Shown one piece after another: positions 8,439 through 16,756 of a stretch of 64,000 nucleotides of DNA. Source of the stretch: Burkholderia metallica (lineage in GTDB: Bacteria; Pseudomonadota; Gammaproteobacteria; Burkholderiales; Burkholderiaceae); assembly GCF_902832845.1 (NCBI RefSeq), contig NZ_CADFDB010000010.1:248001-312000 (forward strand), given 5' to 3'. Position 1 is the stretch's first letter; the number at the start of each line of letters is the position of its first letter. The position numbers were made by a program, and so were the translations under genes. The notes under the pieces were generated by a model, which saw nothing but the letters and a program-made list of their open reading frames with translations, was not told where the DNA came from and ran no database searches.

Positions 8439-9383
8439 ATGAAGATCACGCTCGACGAACTCCAGGCCTTTGCCGCCGTGGTCGATTCCGGTTCGATCAC
8501 CGCGGCCGCGCAGCAGCTCGACCTCACGGTATCGGCGACGAGCCGCACGCTCGGGCGGCTCGAGGAGAAGCTGAAGACCACGCTGCTGCGCCGGACCACG
8601 CGCCGGCTCGAACTGACGGAGGAAGGGCGCGCATTCCTGCAGGACGCGCGCGCGATCATCGAATCGGTCGAGACGGCGGAGGAGCAGATGCTGGCGCGGC
8701 GCGAAATGCCGTCGGGGCGGCTGCGCGTGGACGCCGCGACGCCGTTCATGCTGCACGTGATCGTGCCGCTCGTGCGCGGCTATCGCGAGCGCTTTCCCCA
8801 GGTCGAACTGGAGCTGAACAGCAACGAGGGCATCATCGATTTGCTGGAGCGGCGTACCGACGTCGCGTTCCGGATCGGCCGGCTGAAGGATTCGACGCTG
8901 CACAGCCGGCGCATCGGCAGCAGCCGGATTCGGATGCTCGCGAGCCCCGCGTATGTGGCGGCGCACGGCCAGCCGCGCAAGGTGGAGGATCTGGGCCGGC
9001 ACACGCTGCTCGGCTTCACGCAGCCCGAATCGCTGAACGTGTGGCCGATCCTCGGCACCGACGGCGAACCGTGCCGCATCGAGCCGGATATCCGGTCGTC
9101 CAGCGGCGAGACGCTTCGGCAACTCGCGCTCGACGGCGCGGGCGTGGTCTGCCTGTCGGATTTCATGACCGCGCAGGATCGCGAGGCCGGGCGGCTCGTG
9201 CAGGTGCTCGCGCGCCAGACGCTCGAGGTCGAGCAGCCGATCCATGCGGTGTACTACCGCAATACCGCGATCTCGTCGCGGATCGCGTCGTTCGTCGACT
9301 ATCTGATCGACGCGCTGGGCGGTAGTGGCGGCGGTGAGGCGCCGGGACGGCGCAAGGCTGCGGCGTGGATGGCGCCGCGGTAG
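8439..9383 (+). CDS. LysR-family transcriptional regulator
   Basis: 314 residues. The N-terminal helix-turn-helix reads 'LDELQAFAAVVDSGSITAAAQQLDLTVSATSRTLGRLEEKL', followed by the 'RTTRRLELTEEGRAFL' linker and a C-terminal LysR effector domain of the CrgA/AaeR-like subgroup ('GRLRVDAATPFMLHVIVPLVRGYRERFPQVELEL'). It is divergent from the LLM oxidoreductase gene. Shared palindromes at 8414 and 7217 suggest it controls itself, the LLM gene and the dkgB-alkene reductase operon, probably in response to an electrophile or flavin substrate, which is inferred. The last 20 residues are low-complexity Gly/Arg/Ala. Confidence 0.9.
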   Translation: MKITLDELQAFAAVVDSGSITAAAQQLDLTVSATSRTLGRLEEKLKTTLLRRTTRRLELTEEGRAFLQDARAIIESVETAEEQMLARREMPSGRLRVDAATPFMLHVIVPLVRGYRERFPQVELELNSNEGIIDLLERRTDVAFRIGRLKDSTLHSRRIGSSRIRMLASPAYVAAHGQPRKVEDLGRHTLLGFTQPESLNVWPILGTDGEPCRIEPDIRSSSGETLRQLALDGAGVVCLSDFMTAQDREAGRLVQVLARQTLEVEQPIHAVYYRNTAISSRIASFVDYLIDALGGSGGGEAPGRRKAAAWMAPR

Positions 9384-9471
9384 GCGGCACGGGCGACGCG
9401 GCGGGCCGCGCTCCCGTTTGACTCAGCGCGCGATCCGGCGTGCCGACCGCCGGATCGCCGTCGTGCGACGG

Positions 9472-10947
9472 TTACGCCTCTTCGGCCCACGACATCCCGT
9501 CGCGCGCGAGCAGCGCCGACGAAGCCGCGGGCCCGAACGTGCCGGCCGTGTACAGGCGCGGCCGGTCGCCGAGCTGCTTCCAGCCGTCGAGGATCGGCTC
9601 GACCCACGACCAGGCGGCTTCGAGCTCGTCGCGGCGCATGAAGTGCGTGAGGCGGCCGCGGATCACGTCGATCAGCAAACGCTCGTACGCTTCCGCGCGC
9701 CGCTCCGGAATCGCCTGCTGCAGATCGAGGTTCAGGCTCACCGGCACCATGTTCATCCCGCTGCCCGGTTCCTTCGCGAGCATCTGCAACTGGATCGACT
9801 CTTCCGGCTGGAGCTGGATCACGAGGCGGTTGCTGTAGTGGCGCGGGCCGGTCGGGATGATCGAGAACGGCATGTCCGCGAACTCGATCACGATTTCCGA
9901 CTGGCGGCGCTGCAGCCGCTTGCCGGTGCGCAGGAAGAACGGCACGTTCGCCCAGCGCCAGTTGTTGATGTGCGCGCGCAGCGCGACGAAGGTTTCCGCG
10001 CGGCTGTCCGCCGGCACGTTGTCTTCCTCGAGATAGCCCTTGACCGGCTGGCCGTCGACCGCGCCGGCCGTGTACTGGCCGCGTACCGTGTCGCGCGCGA
10101 CGTCCGACAGCGCCATCGGCCGCAGCGAGCGCAGCACCTTCAGCTTCTCGTCGCGCACCGCGTCCGGGTCGAGCGACACGGGCGGCTCCATCGCGACGAT
10201 GCACAGCAATTGCAGCAGGTGGTTCTGCACCATGTCACGCAGCGCGCCGGTATGGTCGTAGAAGCCCGCGCGGCTGCCGACGCCCACCGTCTCCGCCACC
10301 GTGATCTGCACGCTGCGGATGCTCGGCGCCTGCCACAGCGGCCCGAAGATCGGGTTGCCGAAGCGCAGCACCATCAGGTTCTGCACGGTTTCCTTGCCGA
10401 GATAGTGATCGATCCGATAGATCTGCGATTCCTCGAAGTGCTTGCCGACCGCATCGTTGATCGCCTGCGCGGACGCGAGATCGTGGCCGAGCGGCTTTTC
10501 GAGGACGACGCGCGAGTGCCTGTCGACGAGATGCGCGGCCGACAGGTTGTCGCAGATGGTGGTGAACAGCTCCGGCGACGTCGACAGGTAGAACACGCGG
10601 ATCGCGTCGCCGCGCGCGGCTTCGGCGAGGCGCAGGTAGTCGTCCGGCACGTTCACGTCGATCAGCACGTACTTGAAGAGGTCGAGGAAGCGGCTCCATG
10701 CCGCGGCGTCGAACGCCTTTTCGTCGATGAACGGGCGCGACTGCTCGTCCATGAACTTGCGATAGCCGTCGATGCCCCAGTCGCGGCGGCCGACCGCGAT
10801 GATGCGCGTCTCGGGCGGAAGATTGCAGTGCAGGTGCGCCATGTACAGCGCGGGCAACAGCTTGCGGGCGGCGAGGTCGCCGCCGCCGCCGAAGATGATC
10901 ATGTCGACGGGCCGGTCGGACGCGGTCTGGGTAGGCTGATTCGTCAT
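9472..10947 (-). CDS. zwf: glucose-6-phosphate 1-dehydrogenase
   Basis: 491 residues from ATG 10947 ('MTNQPTQTASDRPVDMIIFGGGGDLAARKLLPALY'). It oxidises glucose-6-phosphate to 6-phosphogluconolactone with NADP (or NAD), feeding the pentose phosphate and Entner-Doudoroff routes. The dinucleotide loop 'GGGGDLAARKL', the substrate motif 'YRIDHYLGKETVQNL' with its catalytic histidine, and 'EFADMPFS...NRLVIQLQPEESIQL' are all present, and the length is normal. Unlike many genomes, pgl, edd and glk are not beside it here: it stands alone between a LysR and a TetR gene, so it may be a second copy. Confidence 0.95.
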   Translation of the reverse strand: MTNQPTQTASDRPVDMIIFGGGGDLAARKLLPALYMAHLHCNLPPETRIIAVGRRDWGIDGYRKFMDEQSRPFIDEKAFDAAAWSRFLDLFKYVLIDVNVPDDYLRLAEAARGDAIRVFYLSTSPELFTTICDNLSAAHLVDRHSRVVLEKPLGHDLASAQAINDAVGKHFEESQIYRIDHYLGKETVQNLMVLRFGNPIFGPLWQAPSIRSVQITVAETVGVGSRAGFYDHTGALRDMVQNHLLQLLCIVAMEPPVSLDPDAVRDEKLKVLRSLRPMALSDVARDTVRGQYTAGAVDGQPVKGYLEEDNVPADSRAETFVALRAHINNWRWANVPFFLRTGKRLQRRQSEIVIEFADMPFSIIPTGPRHYSNRLVIQLQPEESIQLQMLAKEPGSGMNMVPVSLNLDLQQAIPERRAEAYERLLIDVIRGRLTHFMRRDELEAAWSWVEPILDGWKQLGDRPRLYTAGTFGPAASSALLARDGMSWAEEA

Positions 10948-11090
10948 GGGAAGTTCGCGGTGTGAAACGGTGAACGTGAAACGAACGTCGAAGCACCGGG
11001 CGCCGATACGTGAACGCACCAGTACGTGAAAACGCTAATAGTGCACGGTTTTGACGAATTGTGGAGCGGTTCCCCCGGTTGTAACAGGGC

Positions 11091-11134
11091 TTGCAATCGC
11101 ATCGTCGCGTCATTATGATTGAGCGCTCACTCAT
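11091..11134 (+). promoter_or_regulatory. promoter and operator of the TetR gene
   Basis: A sigma-70 promoter reads TTGCAA (11091-11096), a 17-base spacer and TATGAT (11114-11119). Overlapping the -10 box is the palindrome ATGATTGAGCGCTCACTCAT (11115-11134), whose 10-base arms differ at one position. A related site lies before the dehydrogenase gene at 11848. This is a classic self-repression layout for a TetR protein. Confidence 0.75.
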
Positions 11135-11147
11135 TAAAGGAGCCGAC

Positions 11148-11726
11148 GTGGCCCGACCGCGCAGTCCCGACAAGCACGAAGCCATCCTCGCCGCGGCTGC
11201 CCGCGCGCTCGCGGAGGACGGCGCGACCGCGACGACCGCGCGCATCGCGCGGCTCGCCGGCGTGGCGGAAGGCACGGTGTTCACGTACTTCGAGACCAAG
11301 GATGCGTTGCTGAACGCGCTGTATCTGAGCCTGAAGGCCGGGATGCGCGAAGCGATGATGGCCGGGTTTCCGGAACACGCGCCGGTCGAGCAGGCCGTGC
11401 GGCATGCGTGGAACGGTTATGTGTCGTGGGGCGTTGCGGATCCGGACGGGCGGCGCGCGCTGCAGCAACTCAACGTGAGCGGGCGCATCGACGACGCGCA
11501 TCGCGCGGCCGGCGCCGAAGGCTTCGGCGGCATCAATGTGCTGCTGCGCGAGCTGGTCGCCGCGTCGGGCGCGCTGAAACCCGACGAAGCGTATGCGTTC
11601 TGCGCAGCGTTGTTTACGTCGATCGCGGAAACGGCGATGGAGTCGATCGCGCGCGATCCGGCGCGGGCCGACGCGTATCGCGAAGCCGGGTTTCGCGCGT
11701 TGTGGGCCGTGTTGCACGCGGTGTAA
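11148..11726 (+). CDS. TetR/AcrR-family repressor
   Basis: 192 residues from GTG 11148, chosen because AAAGGAG precedes it by seven bases and because the promoter's transcription start lies just upstream; the upstream ATG at 11116 falls inside the operator. The DNA-binding domain reads 'KHEAILAAAARALAEDGATATTARIARLAGVAEGTVFTYFETKDALLNALY'. The ligand-binding part is unremarkable and gives no ligand clue. It lies 174 bases before a short-chain dehydrogenase gene whose control region carries a matching operator, so it probably represses itself and that enzyme. Confidence 0.9.
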   Translation: MARPRSPDKHEAILAAAARALAEDGATATTARIARLAGVAEGTVFTYFETKDALLNALYLSLKAGMREAMMAGFPEHAPVEQAVRHAWNGYVSWGVADPDGRRALQQLNVSGRIDDAHRAAGAEGFGGINVLLRELVAASGALKPDEAYAFCAALFTSIAETAMESIARDPARADAYREAGFRALWAVLHAV

Positions 11727-11847
11727 GGCAAGGGTTGCCGTCGAGGCGGCGTGGGCGGTTTCACGTTCACGCGCCGCGGCGATGACGGGCGGCGGGTTTC
11801 AGGCAGGGCGATGGCGGTCATGAACGACCGGCACGTCGTCGTTATTA

Positions 11848-11867
11848 ATGAGTGAGTAATCATTCAT
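11848..11867. promoter_or_regulatory. TetR operator before the short-chain dehydrogenase gene
   Basis: ATGAGTGAGTAATCATTCAT is a 20-base inverted repeat with eight of ten arm positions matching, and its left arm matches the reverse complement of the right arm of the TetR self-operator at 11115-11134 at nine of ten bases. It lies 33 bases before the dehydrogenase start codon. Binding by the neighbouring TetR protein is inferred. Confidence 0.7.
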
Positions 11868-11900
11868 TTTTGTGGTTTCACCACGATCAAGGAGTGGAAA

Positions 11901-12776
11901 ATGTCGAAAGTCTGGCTGGTAACAGGGGCCGCGCGCGGCCTGGGGCGAGCGATTTCGGAAGCCGTGCTGGCGGCGGGCGACCGGCTGGTGGCCGGCGCAC
12001 GCGATACCGCGCGGCTGGCCGATCTGGCCGAGCGTTACGGCGACCGTCTGCTGCCGGTCGCGCTCGACGTCACCGATGAAGCGGCGGCCGCACAGGCCGT
12101 CGCGGCGGCACGCGACGCGTTCGGCCGCATCGACGTGCTGGTGAACAACGCGGGGTACGGTCATACCGTGCCGTTCGAGCAGATGGGCGCCGATGATTTC
12201 CGCGACCAGATCGAAACGAACCTGTTCGGCGTGATCAACCTGACGCGGGCGGTGCTGCCGACAATGCGCGCGCAGCGTGCGGGGCACATCTTCCAGGTGT
12301 CGTCGGTGGGCGGACGCTCGTCGACGGCGGGCCTGTCCGCGTATCAGGCCGCGAAGTGGGCGGTCGGCGGGTTCAGCGACGTGCTGTCGAAGGAAGTCGC
12401 GCCGTTCGGCGTGCGTGTCTGCACGCTCGAACCGGGCGGAATGCGCACCGACTGGGCCGCGCAGGCGAAGCGCGGCATCGACGATTTGCTGCCCGACTAT
12501 CAACCGTCGGTCGGGAAGATTCTCGACCTGCTCGGTGCGTACGGCGGCCACGAAGTCGGCGATCCGGCGCGAATCGCGGCGCTGATCGTCGAGTTGTCGC
12601 GCCGTGACGATGTGCCGATGCGTTTGCTGCTCGGCGGCGACGCGCTGTTCGTGTGCGAGCAGGCGGAGAAGCAGCGCGCGGAAGAGGCCGCGCGGTGGCG
12701 CGACACGTCGCTGTCGACGCAGTTTCCGGATGCGAAGCTGCCGGACGGGCTCGAGGCGCTGAAGGGGCTGGAGTGA
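11901..12776 (+). CDS. short-chain dehydrogenase/reductase
   Basis: 291 residues with a classical SDR fold: 'VTGAARGLGRAI' (NAD(P) binding), 'NNAGYGH', the catalytic serine in 'FQVSSVGG' and 'SAYQAAKWAV' (Tyr-x3-Lys). The basic residues after the glycine loop are weak, so cofactor preference is unclear. The start ATG has AAGGAG before it. The C-terminal 40 residues ('FVCEQAEKQRAEEAARW') extend beyond the core as in many Burkholderia SDRs that follow a TetR gene. The substrate is unknown; control by the TetR protein upstream is supported by the shared operator. Confidence 0.9.
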   Translation: MSKVWLVTGAARGLGRAISEAVLAAGDRLVAGARDTARLADLAERYGDRLLPVALDVTDEAAAAQAVAAARDAFGRIDVLVNNAGYGHTVPFEQMGADDFRDQIETNLFGVINLTRAVLPTMRAQRAGHIFQVSSVGGRSSTAGLSAYQAAKWAVGGFSDVLSKEVAPFGVRVCTLEPGGMRTDWAAQAKRGIDDLLPDYQPSVGKILDLLGAYGGHEVGDPARIAALIVELSRRDDVPMRLLLGGDALFVCEQAEKQRAEEAARWRDTSLSTQFPDAKLPDGLEALKGLE

Positions 12777-12956
12777 GCGCTGACATTGGCGCTGCGGCCT
12801 GGTGTGCGTGAGTAACTGACCGATGCCGGCGCGGGTACCTGTGCGCCGACATCGGCCGGCCGTGCCGAGGCGATCGACGGGCGCTGTCGTGACGTCAATC
12901 GGTGCGCGCGACGAGTCGCCGCATCCCCCGTCCGTGCCGCCGAACGGTGAAGGTGC

Positions 12957-13535
12957 TCAACGCCCCAGCGCGTAGAACTCCGCATTCGGCCGCATGTTCG
13001 TCACGTTCGCGATGCGGTTGGACATGCCGAAGAATGCCGAGATCGCCATGATGTCCCACACGTCTTCTTCGACGAACCCATGCGACTTGAGCGCGTCGAA
13101 ATCCGCTTCGCCGACCTGATGCGCGGCCTGCGACACCTTCATCGCGAAGTCGAGCATCGCCTTCTGCCGGGCGGTGATGTCGGCCTTGCGATAGTTGGTC
13201 GCGACCTGGTCGGCGATCAACGGATCCTTCGCGCGAATGCGCAAGATCGCACCGTGCGCGATCACGCAGTACTGGCACTGGTTCACGCTGCTGGTGGCCA
13301 CGACGATCATCTCGCGCTCGGCCTTGCTCAGGTTGCCCGGCTTGTCCATCAGCGCGTCGTGGTAAGCCATGAACGCGCGAAACTCGTCGGGGCGATGCGC
13401 GAGTGTCAGGAACACGTTCGGGATGAAGCCCGACTTTTCCTGAACGGCCGCGATGCGTTCGCGAATGTCGTCGGGCAAGTCGGCGAGCGCGGGCACGGGG
13501 AAGCGGCTGACGGGGGCGGTATGCGGGGCGGTCAT
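12957..13535 (-). CDS. AhpD-like peroxidase-related enzyme
   Basis: 192 residues of the carboxymuconolactone decarboxylase/AhpD superfamily, in the 'uncharacterised peroxidase-related enzyme' branch. The redox motif is 'SSVNQCQYCVIAHGAIL' with the Cys-x2-Cys pair and the histidine three residues later, at about 90-97. The N-terminal 'ADLPDDIRERIAAVQEKSGFIPNVFLTLAHRPDEFRAFMAYHDALM' is characteristic. It is thought to reduce peroxides with a thiol cycle, but few members have been tested. It lies 85 bases upstream of no same-strand partner and looks like a single-gene unit; acuI, 85 bases to its right, reads toward it on the same strand. Confidence 0.88.
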   Translation of the reverse strand: MTAPHTAPVSRFPVPALADLPDDIRERIAAVQEKSGFIPNVFLTLAHRPDEFRAFMAYHDALMDKPGNLSKAEREMIVVATSSVNQCQYCVIAHGAILRIRAKDPLIADQVATNYRKADITARQKAMLDFAMKVSQAAHQVGEADFDALKSHGFVEEDVWDIMAISAFFGMSNRIANVTNMRPNAEFYALGR

Positions 13536-13620
13536 GAGGTCTCCTGGATAACGTGGCGTGGGCGTGCTCGATGCGCGAGCCGCCGGCGTAAAAAAGATAC
13601 GCCGGTGGTCGTCAGCGGCG

Positions 13621-14604
13621 TCACGCGTTGACGTCGACGACGATACGCCCGCGAACCTTGCCCTTGATCAATTCCCCGGCAAGCGGGATGACGTCACTCA
13701 GGCCGACCTGATGACCGATCGCGCCCAGCTTGTCGACGTCGAGATCGGACGCGAGCCGGCGCCACGCCTCCAGGCGGTCGGCGCGCGGGCACATGACGCT
13801 GTCGATCCCGACGAGCGTGACGCCGCGCAGGATGAACGGCATCACGGTCGCGGGGAAATCCATGCCGGCGGCCAGGCCGCAGGCCGTCACGACGCCGCGA
13901 TAGCGCGTGGTCGCGCACACGTTGGCGAGCACGTGGCTGCCCGCCACGTCGACCGCGCCGGCCCAACGTTCCTTGCCCAGCGGCCGGCCGGGCTCGCTGA
14001 ACTGCGACCGCTCCAGGATCTCCGCCGCGCCGAGCTGCCGCAGGTAGTCGGCATCGGCGGGGCGGCCCGTCACCGCGACGACGCGGTATCCGAGCTTCGC
14101 GAGGATCGCCGTGGCGACGCTGCCCACCCCGCCGGCCGCGCCGGTCACCACGATCTCGCCGTCGTCCGGGCGCACGCCGTGCCGCTCCAGCGCCATCACG
14201 CACAGCATCGCCGTGTAGCCTGCCGTGCCGATGGCCATCGCCTGTTGCGGCGAAAAGGCGGACGGCAGCGGCACCAGCCAGTCGCCGTCGACGCGGGCCT
14301 TCTGCGCGAGGCCGCCCCAGTGCGTTTCGCCGACGCCCCAGCCGTTGAGCACGACCTGGTCGCCGGGGCGATAGTCCGGGTGCGTGCTCGCTTCGACTTC
14401 GCCAACGAGATCGATGCCGGGCACCATCGGGAACGTGCGGACCACCGGGCTCTTGCCGGTGATCGCGAGCCCGTCCTTGTAGTTCAGCGTCGAATAGCCC
14501 ACGCGTACCGTCACGTTGCCCGCAGGCAACTGCGCGTCGTCCAGCGTCTGGAGCCGGGCCTGCTGGCCGGTTTCATGCCTGTCGATCACGATGCCTTGAA
14601 ACAT
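13621..14604 (-). CDS. acuI: acrylyl-CoA reductase (AcuI), MDR family
   Basis: 327 residues of the medium-chain reductase YhdH/YhfP/AcuI type, which reduces acrylyl-CoA to propionyl-CoA with NADPH and thereby removes toxic acrylate-derived CoA ester. Visible marks are '[16 protein letters not shown]', '[10 protein letters not shown]', '[19 protein letters not shown]', the cofactor loop '[12 protein letters not shown]' and '[30 protein letters not shown]'. No zinc ligands are present, as expected. It follows acuR by 45 bases and has its own AAGGAG site and an operator (14619-14631) identical at 12 of 13 bases to that of acuR, so both are repressed by AcuR. Confidence 0.92.
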   Translation of the reverse strand: MFQGIVIDRHETGQQARLQTLDDAQLPAGNVTVRVGYSTLNYKDGLAITGKSPVVRTFPMVPGIDLVGEVEASTHPDYRPGDQVVLNGWGVGETHWGGLAQKARVDGDWLVPLPSAFSPQQAMAIGTAGYTAMLCVMALERHGVRPDDGEIVVTGAAGGVGSVATAILAKLGYRVVAVTGRPADADYLRQLGAAEILERSQFSEPGRPLGKERWAGAVDVAGSHVLANVCATTRYRGVVTACGLAAGMDFPATVMPFILRGVTLVGIDSVMCPRADRLEAWRRLASDLDVDKLGAIGHQVGLSDVIPLAGELIKGKVRGRIVVDVNA

Positions 14605-14618
14605 GTGTTCTCCTTTTT

Positions 14619-14643
14619 AGACCGATCGTCTAGTTAATGGCAA
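14619..14643 (-). promoter_or_regulatory. AcuR operator and possible promoter before acuI
   Basis: The palindromic element AGACCGATCGTCT (14619-14631) lies between acuR and acuI. On the minus strand TTGCCA (14638-14643) could be a -35 box, with TAAAAA 18 bases on, so acuI may have its own repressed promoter in addition to read-through from acuR. The operator differs from the one at 15300-15312 only in the central base. Confidence 0.65.
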
Positions 14644-14649
14644 AAAAAT

Positions 14650-15288
14650 TCAGCGGCGCGGCAGCCCATTGAAGAAAAACTGCGCGAACAGCGTCAGTGG
14701 CCCGTCGCTGCGCTCCAGCTTCGCGCGCAGCACGGCGCCTTCCCAGCCGATCCAGAAGAATGCGGCCAACTCGGCGGGATTGGCCGAACCGGCCAGTTCG
14801 CCGGCTTGCTGCGCGGCGGCCAGGCATTCGGCGAGGCGGCGTTGCCAGTCCTCGAACGTAGTGCGCAGGCGTGCGCGGAAACTTTCGGGCAGCGCGCACA
14901 TTTCCTGCCCGAGGTTGCCGATCAGGCAGCCGCGGCTGTAGGCGTAGCGGGCCATGGCGTCCCGGGCATCGTCGACGAACGCGTGCACGCGCTGCAGCGG
15001 CGAACGTGCCGGGTCGCTGAAATAACGGTCCAGCTTGCGCGCGAAGAAGTCGGCATAGTGGTCGATCAGTTCGAGACCGAACGCTTCCTTGCTGTCGAAG
15101 TAGTGATAGAAGGAGCCCTTGGGCACGCCGGCGCGACCGAGGATCTCGTCGAGCCCGCTGGCCGAAAAGCCTTTCTCGGTGAGCACTTCCAGCCCGGTGC
15201 GCAGCAGCATGTCCCGCGTGGCGACGAGGTCCTCGTGCTGTTTCGGTGGCCTGCCGCGACGGCGAGGCGGGTCGGTTCGAACGTCCAT
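14650..15288 (-). CDS. acuR: TetR-family repressor AcuR
   Basis: 212 residues from ATG 15288. The helix-turn-helix reads 'GLEVLTEKGFSASGLDEILGRAGVPKGSFYHYFDSKEAFG'. The C-terminal domain carries 'SRGCLIGNLGQEMCALPESFRARLRTTFEDWQRRLAE' and 'AAFFWIGWEGAVLRAKLE', which closely follow AcuR of Rhodobacter sphaeroides, the acrylate-responsive repressor of DMSP/acrylate genes. The partner acuI lies 45 bases downstream. No DMSP lyase gene is visible, so acrylate from outside or from another locus is the likely inducer. No ribosome binding site precedes the ATG, and the -10 box ends only six bases before it, so the mRNA may be leaderless. Confidence 0.92.
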   Translation of the reverse strand: MDVRTDPPRRRGRPPKQHEDLVATRDMLLRTGLEVLTEKGFSASGLDEILGRAGVPKGSFYHYFDSKEAFGLELIDHYADFFARKLDRYFSDPARSPLQRVHAFVDDARDAMARYAYSRGCLIGNLGQEMCALPESFRARLRTTFEDWQRRLAECLAAAQQAGELAGSANPAELAAFFWIGWEGAVLRAKLERSDGPLTLFAQFFFNGLPRR

Positions 15289-15294
15289 GTGCGA

Positions 15295-15322
15295 ATAATA
15301 GACCGTTCGTCTCAAAAATCAA
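15295..15322 (-). promoter_or_regulatory. acuR promoter with operator in the spacer
   Basis: On the minus strand TTGATT (15317-15322), a 16-base spacer and TATTAT (15295-15300) form a sigma-70 promoter. The operator AGACCGTTCGTCT (15300-15312) fills the spacer, so bound AcuR would block polymerase. The ATG of acuR begins at 15288, six bases past the -10 box. Confidence 0.75.
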
Positions 15323-15507
15323 CAGTCACGTGGCGAGCGCGTCCGACGAGGTCGATCCTTGTGCCTGATCCCCGTACAAACCCTGATTAAAAAACCTTAT
15401 CGCGGTGAAAAATTCAGCATCTTATTGAACGGATATCGGCTCGCTATAGTGGCTCGCTTTCCCGCACGCACTCGCTGCGTGCGCAGACAAACGGCAGGAG
15501 CCCCTTG

Positions 15508-16698
15508 ATGACCACCGATACCCGATTCACCGAAGTCGAGGATCTGATGCCCGCCGCCGGCGGGTTGCGCGAGATCCGTCACCACATCCATCACCACCCC
15601 GAACTGGCGTATGAAGAGCACGACACGGCCGCGCTCGTCGCCGAGAAGCTCGAACAGTGGGGCTGGCAGGTGACGCGCGGGGTCGGCAAGACGGGGGTGG
15701 TCGGCACGCTGCGCGTGGGCGACGGTACACGCAGCATTGGCATCCGCGCCGACATGGACGCATTGCGGATCGTCGAGGCGACCGGGCTGCCGTATGCGAG
15801 CGGCACGCACGGCAAGATGCACGCATGCGGCCACGACGGCCACACGACGATGCTGCTCGGCGCCGCGCAGCATCTCGCGAAGACCCGCAACTTCTCGGGC
15901 ACCGTGCACCTGTACTTCCAGCCGGCGGAAGAGCATGGCGTGGACAGCGGCGCGAAGAAGATGATCGACGACGGCCTGTTCGAACGCTTCCCGTGCGACG
16001 CCGTGTTCGGCATGCACAACCATCCGGGCGCGGCGCCGGGCGTGTTTCTCACGCGGCGCGGCCCGTTCATGTCGGCGGGCGACAAGGCGATCATCACGAT
16101 CGAAGGCGTCGGCGGCCATGCGGCGCGGCCGCACCTGACGGTCGACCCGGTGGTCGTCGCCGCGAGCATCGTGATGGCGCTGCAGACGATCGTCGCGCGC
16201 AACGTCGATCCGGCGCAGCCGGCGGTCGTCACCGTCGGCTCGATGCACGCGGGTACCGCGAACAACGTGATCCCGAACGGCGCGCGCCTCGAACTCAGCG
16301 TGCGCTCGTTCAGCCCCGACGTGCGCGCGCTGCTCAAGCGCCGCATCACCGAGCTGGCCGAAACGCAGGCCGCGAGCTACGGCGCGAGCGCGAACGTCGA
16401 GTACATCGAAGGCTACCCGGTCGTCGTCAATTCGGATGCCGAAACGGATTTCGCCGCGCAGGTGGCGCGCGAACTCGTCGGCGATGCGCACGTGGTCGAG
16501 CAGACCGACCTGCTGATGGGCAGCGAGGATTTCGCGTTCATGCTGCAGCAGCGGCCGGGCTCGTTCGTGCGGCTCGGCAACGGCGAAGGCGAGGACGGCT
16601 GCATGGTGCACAACCCGAAATACGACTTCAACGATCGCAACCTGCCGATCGGCGCGGCATTCTGGACGCGCCTCGTGGAGCGTTATCTGGGGCGGTGA
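15508..16698 (+). CDS. M20-family amidohydrolase (hippurate hydrolase/aminoacylase type)
   Basis: 396 residues from ATG 15508, with CAGGAG ahead of it; a TTG three bases earlier is unlikely. It is a di-metal peptidase/amidase that cleaves N-acyl or N-aroyl amino acids in the cytoplasm. Metal ligands are visible in 'MHACGHDGHTTMLLGAA' (about residue 108), 'PAEEHGVDSGAKKMIDDGLF', 'GMHNHPGAAPG' and the late 'MGSEDFAFMLQ'. The dimerisation insert 'GGHAARPHLTVDPVVVAASI' is intact. The MHS transporter gene follows by 58 bases and is probably co-transcribed to import the substrate or a product. Confidence 0.92.
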   Translation: MTTDTRFTEVEDLMPAAGGLREIRHHIHHHPELAYEEHDTAALVAEKLEQWGWQVTRGVGKTGVVGTLRVGDGTRSIGIRADMDALRIVEATGLPYASGTHGKMHACGHDGHTTMLLGAAQHLAKTRNFSGTVHLYFQPAEEHGVDSGAKKMIDDGLFERFPCDAVFGMHNHPGAAPGVFLTRRGPFMSAGDKAIITIEGVGGHAARPHLTVDPVVVAASIVMALQTIVARNVDPAQPAVVTVGSMHAGTANNVIPNGARLELSVRSFSPDVRALLKRRITELAETQAASYGASANVEYIEGYPVVVNSDAETDFAAQVARELVGDAHVVEQTDLLMGSEDFAFMLQQRPGSFVRLGNGEGEDGCMVHNPKYDFNDRNLPIGAAFWTRLVERYLGR

Positions 16699-16756
16699 TT
16701 CCGGCGGCGGGACGCGCGGCCGGCGCTTCCGGCTGCATTGAGAGGACACGATAACG

